Shown here: piece by piece, positions 54,772 to 64,000 of the stretch
Layout of the letters: every line of letters starts with the position of its first letter
How positions within the stretch are numbered: position 1 is the first letter of the stretch
NCBI GenBank assembly: GCA_029962745.1
Contig: CM057167.1
Span: 19,744,054 to 19,808,053, forward strand
Length of the DNA: 64,000 bases
Direction of reading: 5' to 3'
DNA from: Echinometra lucunter
Lineage: Eukaryota > Echinodermata > Echinoidea > Camarodonta > Echinometridae
Notes under the pieces: generated by a model
What the model was told of the DNA's origin: nothing
Seen by the model: the letters and a program-made list of their open reading frames with translations, nothing else
Databases searched by the model: none
Position numbers and translations under genes: made by a program

Positions 54772-57252
54772 GACATTTGCTCCGGCGACATTTGCTCCGC
54801 CGACAACTGCTCCGAAAATGACGACAAGTGCTCCGCGACATATGCTCCGCCGACATTTGCTCCGCCGACATTTGCTCCGCCGACATTTGCTCCGCCGACA
54901 TTTGCTCCGCCGACATATGCTCCGAAACGACGACATTTGCTCCGGCGACATTTGCTCCGCCGACATTTGCTCCGAAACGACGACATTTGCTCCGGCGACG
55001 ACATATGCTCCGCCGACATTTGCTCCGGCGACATTTGCTCCGGCGACATTTGCTCCGCTGACATAATGCTCCACCGAATTATGCTCCAAAACGACGACAT
55101 TTGCTCCGCCGACATATGCTCGGACGACGACATTTGCTCCGCCGACACATGCTCCGCCGACATAATATGCTCCGCCGAATTATTTCGACAATAATGTAAC
55201 AACTGCCCCGCCGACATATTTCTGCCGAATTAATTCTGTAGACACTACACTTGAACTGGTGACATATTACTCCATCGACGCCATAAAATGAAATGGAGAG
55301 CATACTCTCTGACGTAGCCTAGAATTTTCAACAAGGGGAGGGGGAGGCGAGGCGAGGGAGCGAAGCGACGGAGCTGGGGAAGCTGTTGGAGAGGGTTTAT
55401 CCCCCCTCCCACGGTAGGTAGATTTTTTTTTTAAATTCTTGAATGGAAATGATATTTTTCTGCACACTAAAATACAGTATTAGGGGAAACTGATATGAGA
55501 AGTGGCATATAATGGTGGGGGGGGGGGGGCATGGCGAGGATGTTGGAAGGGGTATTCCCCACCCACGGTAGAGAGATTCTTTGTAAATTCGTGCATAAAA
55601 GCAGCACTTCCTGCACACTAAAAATCAGCATAAGGGGTGACTTATATGAGAAGTGGCGGTTCTAGAACAACTCCCCCGGAGGACAAGCCGCCCCCGAGGA
55701 CCACTTTCCCGGAGGACGGGTCCCCCAGAGGACATTTCCTTCGGAGGATGGCTCCCAAGATGACAGCTGCCCGGGAACACCATACCCCCGAGGACAAGCT
55801 TCCCGGAGGAAAACTGATTTTAATCAACACATCTATTCTAGTGAGAAATCAATTTACGCTCCTTTTCTTTAGAATTTTCACTTTTTGTTTATTTTTAGAA
55901 ATTCTTCTGCTTCAATAGAAAAACATATTTTTTTTGTTGTTGTTGCTAGAATAGGAATGCCCTACATTTAAGGCTGACAGTTCAATGTTTATGTATTTCT
56001 ACAGTATATTTCCGTTTTTCACATTCAACATCGAATGCGCAAGATTATGAAACAGATTACCCTTAAAATAAATATATCAAATAAATAAAGTTAGTGATCA
56101 AGATATAGAGGTTTCAGTGAAATTAGGCAATGTAAGTTAATGAAAGTGGAGGAGACTATTTAAAAATATTAAACAGCAGCTCATCTCAAGAGGAAAAATA
56201 GCAATTAAAAATGATACATGAATTGTATTATGCAAATACATTGTGTAGTTAGTAAGTATATCAAACTTAACAACAACCACCCCCTTAAAGTTTTTTGTTT
56301 TGTTTTGTTTTAAAATATTCTGTTATTCTTTTCTTTCGGTGACATCAATATGTACAACCATAGCAAACAAATTACAATCATAAACTGACAATAACTTTAT
56401 ACGTACAATGGTACCAGTAAAATCAAAGTTTTATATACATAGACTTGTAAATCACTTCAGTTAACTAACAATGTGATTAATGGTCCTTTCTGCGTTTCTT
56501 CCACTGACAGAGTTGTTAAGTTATCGCACGAACAAGCTTAATTTTCATGTATATAATGACGTCTATGACCTTTGACCTTGAGACCCGAAATCTAATCGGA
56601 TCATTGTCCCTTCTATGTGCGTCTTGAGCCTATAGTTCGAAGTTGATCCGTCCAGCAGTTCTTAAGTTATCGCGAGAAAGGAAAACGGGACGGACGGACA
56701 ACCCGATAACATAATGCCTCCGGCACCTACCTTCGGTGGGCGGAGGCACCTTTAAGGGGCAATTTTGACATACCGCAGTATTTCTATCTTTGCAAACTAC
56801 TTTGCAGTTTGTTTAGATCTACTCCGATTTACTATGATTACTCTGATTACGTAGATTATTTAGAGTGACCTATAATGATAAACATGATAAAGGCATGCCC
56901 TCAAATTCACTGAATGGTGTCGTGGGGGCAAGGTTTAAGTGTCGTGGTTTCCAAAACATTTCGGTGGAGATATTTTGGCGGCGAGGCAATTGTCATAATC
57001 ATTATCAATTGTCGGAGCAGAGTAGAATTATTATCAATTTATTGATGATTATAATTAATTCAGCGGAGCAAATGTCGTCGTTTTAGAGCATAATTCGGCG
57101 GAGCATTATGTCGGTGGAGCAAATGTCGCCGGAGCAATTGTCGGCGGAGCATAATGTCGGCGGAGCATATGTCGCGGAGCAATTGTCGCGGAGCACTTGT
57201 CGTCATTTTCGGAGCAGTTGTCGGCGGAGCAAATGTCGCCGGAGCAAATGTC
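54772..57252. mobile_element. TU-like foldback element, haplotype D copy without nested insert
   Basis: Allele of 43809-48034. The left array is at 54772-55190 and the right array at 57060-57252. Unit number and order differ (for example extra tandem GACATTTGCTCCGCC units at 54850-54910), as expected for a fast-changing minisatellite. Confidence 0.85.
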
Positions 57253-57659
57253 ATGGAACCAGGCTAGGTACGGTATAGGCCCTACTGAACGGATCGGAGA
57301 GAGAGAGAGGTTAAAACAGGCGCTTGACCTGAATTTGGGTCAGTGGAGTTGCCAGGGCCTTTCTTTTCCCTTCTTTTCAGGAGGGGGGGGGGGGGTGTGG
57401 AGGAGCACAGGAATAAGAGAGAAGTTAATTCAGACGTGAACATGGTGAATCTGACTGGGAAGCAACAGAGTGATAAAAAGTATGCTCTTTTATACCAAGG
57501 CCAAAAGCATCTACATTTTCGATTTATCATTGATTTTTTCTTGTTGTGCCCTTTCAAAATATATCCCCTCAGTCCCCTGCGCATTTAGAATGGAACTTGA
57601 GGTTTTACTAAATTGTTTCTGGCCAGTGCCCCCTGTCCCCTTGTCCCTGTACGTTTTTA
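57253..57659. other. Unique flank shared with contig C
   Basis: Matches 48035-48246 and then 53790-53956, the flanks of the 5.5-kb segment. No gene seen. Confidence 0.7.
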
Positions 57660-57667
57660 CAATTTAA

Positions 57668-58292
57668 CAGTGGCGGCACCAAGGGGGGGGGGGGAATCTT
57701 TGCCCCCCCCCCCAGTTGCCCCCCAGAAATTTTGAGGACTGAAAAGAAAAATTATGCAGTAATTTGTAAATAAATCGATGTTGTCATAAGCATCATATTC
57801 AAGCTGTGAAGTGGTCCTAAATATCATTTTCCGCTCTTCAAAACTTCGATTGAAAAACAAAAAAGTGGTTATTTTTGGCTCGCTCGCTTCGCTCGCTCGT
57901 CATATTCTTAAATTTCCCTTCTAAAATGCGATTAAAACAAGAAAAGTAGCCATTTTTGGCTTGCTTGCTTCGCTCGCTCGTCTTATTTCAGAATATTTAT
58001 TCGAAAATGCAATTAAAAACCAAAAAAAGCGGTTATTTTTTGTTCGCTTGCTTCACTCGCTCGCAAAATTGATATTAAAATGTGTGTAAGAGGAAAAAAA
58101 AATAATCCAAAAATTCAATTATCCCCCCCCCCCACTTCTCAAAGCGGATTTACTCGCACTTCACGCTCGATTTTTCCATACATGCAAAAAAAAAAATTGA
58201 CTGCCCCAGCCTGCCCCCCCAACATTTTCTTTTGCTCTCCATTTGCCCACCCCCCCCCCTCCCCCACTTTAACAATCCTGGTGCCGCCACTG
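57668..58292. mobile_element. hAT-like non-autonomous element, TIR CAGTGGCGGCACC
   Basis: Ends CAGTGGCGGCACCAAGG and CCTGGTGCCGCCACTG, with flanks CAATTTAA and CAAATTGA (6 of 8 identical). Inside are three ~85-bp units, each with a GCTCGCTTCGCTCGCTCG-like block (near 57882, 57970, 58050), plus G/C runs. No ORF. Confidence 0.8.
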
Positions 58293-58504
58293 CAAATTGA
58301 ATACAACCAAATCAATTGTAATATAATTCTGACACTTTACCCCGGCCCTCCCCCAATCCGCAGGAATCTTACACAACGAATTTATACTTCCATCACTCTA
58401 CATTTAAACAATTATTTGTCTGTCTAGACGCTATAGGTCATTACTCATTAGCCTATCGATACCATTGAATGTACGCCATGTTATAGGCCTATACCTACGA
58501 ACAA

Positions 58505-58558
<54 letters not shown>

Positions 58559-60467
58559 AGAAATGTTTTTAATAAAAAGTCCATACTCCTGGTTCGTCCA
58601 TGCGATGGAGGGATATATCTCCCAAATACTTTTTGGGAGGGCGCCTGTATCATCATCCCCAATTCACCATAAAAAATGGCATGGCCCCCTGTTAATCCCC
58701 TAAAAACAAAGTAAAAACGGCAAAAGAGTATAAAAAACAATTTTGTTTTAAATGAAAAGAAAAACCCGGAAACGCTCACATTTCGCTCGTATCTCAACCG
58801 ATGCCTGTTATATGACAGGAAATTGGTATGCATCCTGGCTCTCTATCTAATGTTATATTTTTGTTCTACTTGCATTTTTAGTATATCTACAATGTCGGTT
58901 AGACCTATTTTATTATTCTTACGAAAGAAAATTGGTTTGTATCTTGTCTTTCTATCTATTCTTCTAGTCATGAAATGTTAATGGTAATTATAACTGCAAT
59001 TAAGGAGTCAGCAGCAAGAAGACCTAAAATAGAAGAATTTTGGGAGATATTGACCTGTGACCAATAGCCTATTTCTATCATACCAAAGATGCCGATAAAT
59101 GAATGTTACTAAATCACGAGAAAGGAGTAACAATACACAAGAACCTGTTCTCAGTATTTTGAATATCCTTTTTTTCTCTCGCTAGCTCGCTGCGCTCGCT
59201 CAAAAAATCTAAAAACACACAATATTTTTGAGCAGCAAGCACTCTTATTCTTTCAGCAACATGTCAGAATATCACAATATTTTTGCAGCTAGGTGTCAAA
59301 GTATCCGGGAATTATGTGTGAAGATGTGCATAGACAAAATCATCTAGCTTATTTTGGTGACACCTTTTAAAGAAATCAAGAGTTTTCGGTCCGTAGCTCG
59401 CTTCGCTCGCTCATAGAAACATCATGGTTTTGGATGGCAAGCGACGAGCCAAATTAATGTCGTGGTCGAATATACTATTTAGATTGAGGCGTATCAAAGA
59501 GTTTTTCTTCGCTCTCTTCGCTCGCTCGTATTATACAGAAACAGGGTGATTTGGACAGTAAACAATTGGACCAACGAGGTGCTAAAATAGTCATATTTTG
59601 CAGCAAAGGTTGCCAGATATACCATTCGAGTAATCTAATAGGCCTAGAGTTATTTCTGTAGCAGAAATTGGAATTTTGGGCTCACTCGCTCTGCTTGCTT
59701 GCAAAATAAGAAACAATGGTGGTTCTACAAAAAAAGTGTCAACTAAAAAAAAAAAGATAATAATTATATATTTTTTTTAAATCGAGGTCCCTATTCCATT
59801 CAAGCCCCCACAACTTCGGCTAAATAAAATCTATTGTAAAACTAGAATTATCTAAATAGAAGAAGTGCTCATTATTTTCATGCTTGCAAAACACAGGGGC
59901 TTCCGTCCCCTGGACCACCACCATGGGCCTTACAGCCCCTGGTCTTCGCCTGTTTGGGTGTCAACCCGTTCACTCTAAAAATTTTCAGAGGCCCCTGCGA
60001 GTGGGGATCCAGGGGCGCCGCTTAAGAGGGACAGGTGTCCCACTGGAATCTGCACTAAAGTGCACAACAGAAAAAAAGTGCACAAAATTAATATGCAGTA
60101 TTTTGCTTGTCGCTCGCCGTCGAATAGATGACAGCCACTAGTCTTTTTTTAAAAGAGATTCTTCCCCGTTGATCTGCTTTAGTTCAAACAGTGCGTACCG
60201 CCTAATACAAGGACCCTTTAAAAAATGAAAATGATCCTGTACGTTGGAAGGGGTGCAGGAGGGGGGGGGGGGGGGGGGTCGAGCCACCCTGCGCCTGCGG
60301 GTGATAGAAGAGGTTTCCCTTTTGAATATTATACCTTAATATTGTTATGTTGGGACAATTTTTCTACATGGAAAGGTTGCGAAGGGGCATATTGCAGCAT
60401 AAGAATTCCCACTCAAAATGAGCTCTCTATATGGCAACAGAACGTTATATTTTCCAGTTACATCAAG
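58293..60467. other. Repeat-rich, gene-free stretch
   Basis: Contains a (GA)n microsatellite at 58507-58560 and scattered GCTCGCTTCGCTCGCTC blocks (59170, 59397, 59512, 59690). No paired termini or coding frames recognised. Confidence 0.5.
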
Positions 60468-60740
60468 CAGGGGCGTCGCTAGACATTTTTCAGTGTGTAT
60501 ACATGCGTGTGTGTGTGTGTGTGTGCGTGCGTGTGTGTGTGTGTGTGTGTGTGTGTACTTGTATAGCTTTGCAAGCGAGGACAGTGAACAAAGAAAATTC
60601 CTGAGAACAATAGTCCTCGGTTGGTAAACAATAGTCCTCAGTTGTCAAACAAAGGATTTGGGTTTATTCCGTCAGCCTTGAGAGGACAGGGGACAATAGA
60701 AGTCCAATTGTTGTGCTCGGTAGTATAGTGATGTACAGCC

Positions 60741-60778
<38 letters not shown>

Positions 60779-61597
60779 GTGGCGGGGGGGGGGCGTAGAG
60801 GCCACTGATTGCCAACAAACAATGCCACCGACTACCGACGACCAATATCTATAAATTCAACCGTATAAAGCCCACTGGGCATGTTCAATATTATTGTATG
60901 TCCGTATCATATTTTCCTTCGTCTTTCTTACACATTTCAGTCGATTTCAACCAGATTTGGTGACTTTTATATGAGCGAGCGTCACTTCGCTTGCAGAATT
61001 CTTTCGCTTTTCCAAACCATCCTGTATCTAAATATCATACGAGCGAGTGCAGCGAGCGAGGAAAAATATAGGCCTTTATTCTCGATCCTTTTCATGGTAG
61101 AAGTGATGATTCTTTATCAAAATACAAGATTGGCCTATCGCGGTAGAAGTGATATTCTTCATCATAATACACGATGGACCTATATCTAAATTATACATTT
61201 GGTCACCTCTCTTGCCTAATTCATTCGCTTTCAAAGACCATAATAAATTTTGATATTATACGAGCGAGGGTAGCAAGCGAGGAAAAAATTTATATACTCT
61301 TTTTCATCGTATAAGTGATAATTCTTCATCCAAATACACGATGGAATTAACAATGAGATATCTAACTTATACATCTACATTTGATCACCTCGCTTGTCGA
61401 ATTCATTTGCTTTCCCAAACCATCTTGTATCTAAATATAATACGAGCGAGGGCAGCGAGCGAAGAAAAAATCTGTATACTCTTTTTATGGTAAAAGTAAT
61501 TATTCTTCATCAAAATACACGATGGGCCTATAAGATATCTAAATTATATATTTGGTCACCTCTCTTGCCTAATTCATTCACTTTCAAAAACTATCCT
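60468..61597 (+). mobile_element. Left terminus of a long-TIR element (CAGGGGCGTCGCTAGAC)
   Basis: CAGGGGCGTCGCTAGAC at 60468 leads through GT microsatellites and GTAGAGGCC..CAACAAACAATGCCA to an array of ~180-220-bp units (ACGAGCGAG at 61038, 61260, 61442). The same terminus inverted is at 62320-63480. The array is cut at 61597 and resumes at 63776. Confidence 0.7.
60506..60780. repeat. (GT)n microsatellites
   Basis: Two GT runs at ~60506-60556 and ~60743-60776, followed by a G-run at 60784. Confidence 0.9.
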
Positions 61598-61639
61598 CAT
61601 AGGCGGATCCGGGGGGGGCGAAGCGGCCGCCCCCCCCCC

Positions 61640-61770
61640 TATTGGCGGAGCAAAAAAAAAAAAAAAAGAGAGAGAAAAGAAAAAAGAAAAGAAGAAAAAA
61701 AAGTAAAAAGAGGAAGAAGAAGAAGAAGAAGAAGAAGAAGAAGAAGAAGGAGGAGAAGAAGAAAGGAAAT
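61640..61770 (+). repeat. Purine microsatellite (GAAA/AGA)n
   Basis: Uninterrupted purines from a 15-base A run through (GAA)n. The Lys/Arg-rich ORF across it is not a gene. Confidence 0.9.
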
Positions 61771-62155
61771 GAAAGGGCTATGGTAAAATTTCCGCTTGCG
61801 CTCCACGCTCGCATGCTTTCATCTTGAGAGTTATAAAAAAGAATAACAAAGAAGTATGATTCATTTTATGGGGATGTTTCCGCTGACGCTTTGCGCTCGC
61901 ATATAGGGGGAAGTTGACTAGGTTATCATCAGTTTTAGAATGAGTTCAAAATAAATGAGAGGCAAAATCGCTCTGCCTTCAGGTTATTGTAAACGAAAAT
62001 TTCGGCTCGCGCTTCGCGCTCGCAAAAAAGGTCTACTATTTCCAAAGTTGAACCACAGTAAAAATCCTCGGTACAGAACTGACAGAGACTTACACCCATA
62101 ATGTAAAACTGGGGTAGAGGTACCATTCCCAATCGACAAATTCGCGATTGCTGTC

Positions 62156-62195
<40 letters not shown>

Positions 62196-62319
62196 AAGGA
62201 GAGGGAATAGGATGAAGGGGAAAAAAAGAAAGAAAAAGAGGAGTAAGGTGCCCATATTCGGCTTATTTGCTTGTTCATTTTGACGACGAAATAACACCGG
62301 TACCACGAAAGAGAGTGTA

Positions 62320-63480
62320 TATTTTTCCTCGCTCGCTGCGCTAGCTCGTAAGTTCGGAAAGCAAACACATTCGGCAGGTGAGATGAAAAAATATATAATC
62401 TAGATACTTTTAGGCTAATCATGATTTGGATGAAGAATTATCACTTCTACCACAATATATTTCCCCCGCTTGTGTGTATAATACAAGTTGGTCTTCGAAA
62501 GCAAATAAATTAGGTAGGAGAGGTGACCACATATTTCAAAATAGCTATCTTAAAGCCCATCGTGTATTTTGATGAAGAACTTTCACTTCTACCATGAAAG
62601 GGAGCACATTTTCCTCGCTCGCTATGCTCGTTCGTACAATACTCAGGTACAAGATGGAGGTGACCCCTGCACACATATAAAAAAGGTTAATTATCTCATA
62701 ATTAATACCATCGTGTATTTGGATAAAAAATTAACGCTTCTACCATGAAAAATAGTATATAGATTTTTTCCTCGCTCGTTCCGCTCGCTCAGATTAGATT
62801 AAATACAAGATGGCATGAAAAAAGCTAACGAATGCGGCAAGCGAGATGACCAAATATACCTGTATATAATAAAAAGTCAGATATTTCATGATTAATACCA
62901 TCGTGCAGTGGGATAAAGAATTATCCGCTCGGACTAAATTCTAATACAAGATGGTTTGGAAAAGCAAACGAATTCAGCAAGCGAGGTGACCAAAATATGT
63001 TTATGTATAAGTAAGATATCTCATAGTTAATTCTTCAGTGTATTTGGATGAAGAAATACCACATCTTCTATGGGAAGGGTATATTTTTTTCTCGCTCGTA
63101 TAATATCAAGATTTAGGATGGTCTTTGAAAGCGTATCAGGCGAAAGAGGTGACCAAATAGGCCTATGCTATCTCTAAGCCCATCATGTAGTTTGATGAAG
63201 AACTATCACTTCTACGAAAGAGAGTGTATATTTTTCTTCGCTCGCTACGCTCGCTCTATTATATTTAGACACAGGGTTTTTCCGGAAAGCAAACACATTC
63301 GGCAAGTGAGGTGAACAGTTATATCATTTAGAAGAAAAATGTGATAGAGGCAGACAATGCCTCGTGGGCTTTATACGGTTGAATTTATCGGCATTAGTTG
63401 TCGGTAATCACTGGCATTGTTTGTTATCAATCTGGCCTCTACCCCCCCCCCCCATTGAAAAAAGTCTAGCGACGCCCCTG
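62320..63480 (-). mobile_element. Inverted terminus of the CAGGGGCGTCGC family
   Basis: Reverse-oriented ~200-bp units (CCTCGCTCGCT blocks at ~62327, 62612, 62770, 63236) lead to GGCATTGTTTG, a C-run and GTCTAGCGACGCCCCTG ending at 63480. It mirrors 60468-61597. The flanks of the two ends (ACATCAAG and ACGATTTT) do not match as a target duplication. Confidence 0.65.
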
Positions 63481-63775
63481 ACGATTTTCTTCATTTGGAA
63501 TCCCAAAAATTTTCAGCTCGCACTTCGCGCTCGCATTATCCGTCATTTCCATTTTACTCAGGAAAAGGAGTTTTATAATTCCTCAATTAAAGATAACTAT
63601 TTCTAGATATTTAAGCGCATCTACCTCTGTGTTGGGGGGGGGGGGGGGGCCCAAAACATATTTTCATTTATTACACCACTGCGTGCAGCCTTAAATCATA
63701 CGTTTCTAATCGGTTCGAGCGGTTTTTAAAAATTCCCCCCCCTATTGGAGAATGCTGGATCCGCCCCTGTATCCT

Positions 63776-64000
63776 GTATCTAAATATTATACAAGCGAGC
63801 GCAGCGAGAAATAATATATTTACTCTTTTTCGTGGTAGAATTGATAATTCTTCATCAAAATACATGATGGAATTAACTATGAGACTAACTTACACATATA
63901 CATTATTCTGATCACCTCGCTTGCCGAAATCGTTCGCTTTCCCATCTTGTATCTGAAAATTATACTACTAGGGAGCGTATAGCGAGCGAGGAAAAATACT
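63776..64000 (+). mobile_element. Continuation of the forward ~200-bp array
   Basis: GTATCTAAATATTATAC..GCGAGCGCAGCGAG resumes the unit broken at 61597 and runs off the window. Confidence 0.7.

Larger units (their letters stand above)
61598..63769. mobile_element. Element with (CAGGGG)CGGATCC ends, inserted in the ~200-bp array
   Basis: The left end reads CATAGGCGGATCCGGGGGG and the right end GGATCCGCCCCTG. TATCCT at 61592-61597 and 63770-63775 flanks it, and the interrupted unit (AAACTATCCTGTATCTAAAT) is restored if it is removed. It holds an AGA-type microsatellite (61640-61765) and CTCGCGCTTCGCGCTCG hairpins (62006, ~63518). The inverted terminus of the 60468 family lies inside it. Confidence 0.65.

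Noticed and set aside
61394..61827. Lys/Arg-rich ORFs
   Set aside because: They translate the GAAA/AGA microsatellite at the left end of a transposon.

Overview
This is animal nuclear DNA. It is AT-rich, has many introns, and is packed with MITEs, foldback elements, tRNA-derived SINEs, poly-G runs and purine/pyrimidine microsatellites. The repeat types (a TU-like foldback element whose ends are 15-bp minisatellites, TGACCTTTGACCT repeats, GCTCGCTTCGC-rich elements) point to an echinoderm, most likely a sea urchin. That assignment is an inference; the window carries no species-diagnostic gene.

Two genes can be supported. At 14-1089 (+) lies the 3' terminal exon of a lysine-rich AT-hook protein that I cannot name with certainty. 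On the minus strand, 11364-26716 (with candidate 5' exons to about 27907) is a ZMYND11 (BS69) orthologue in 12 recognisable coding exons: winged helix, PHD, bromodomain, Cys-rich knuckle, PWWP, acidic linker, coiled coil and C-terminal MYND ending CRRKR. It totals about 664 residues. The two genes converge, with about 10 kb of repeat-rich DNA between their stop codons. Both look nuclear and chromatin-associated; ZMYND11 is known as a reader of H3.3K36me3.

The window is not one linear locus. Three runs of exactly 500 N (28127-28626, 39801-40300, 53957-54456) separate four contigs that overlap in content: A = 1-28126, B = 28627-39800, C = 40301-53956, D = 54457-64000. B repeats about 15793-26900 of A. 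The start of C (40301-42666) repeats the end of A (about 25768-28126). D (54457-57667) repeats C (43536-48246 plus 53790-53956). B carries many one-base indels, some of which break exons. The simplest reading is unmerged haplotypes in a draft assembly: one ZMYND11 gene, not two or three.

Comparing C with D shows recent structural polymorphism. A 1.78-kb TIR element with TATA target duplications and a 5.5-kb segment bounded by an 8-bp repeat are present in C and absent from D. Both haplotypes share a foldback element (43809-48034 and 54772-57252) with terminal inverted repeats made of a TGCTCCGCCGACATT-type minisatellite.

The rest (42.7-64 kb) is gene-poor and made of nested transposable elements. 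They include hAT-like MITEs, a 1.83-kb element with 45-bp TIRs and 8-bp target duplications, and a complex at 60.4-64 kb in which two pairs of inverted termini interleave. I saw no intact transposase, rRNA, functional tRNA gene or CRISPR array.
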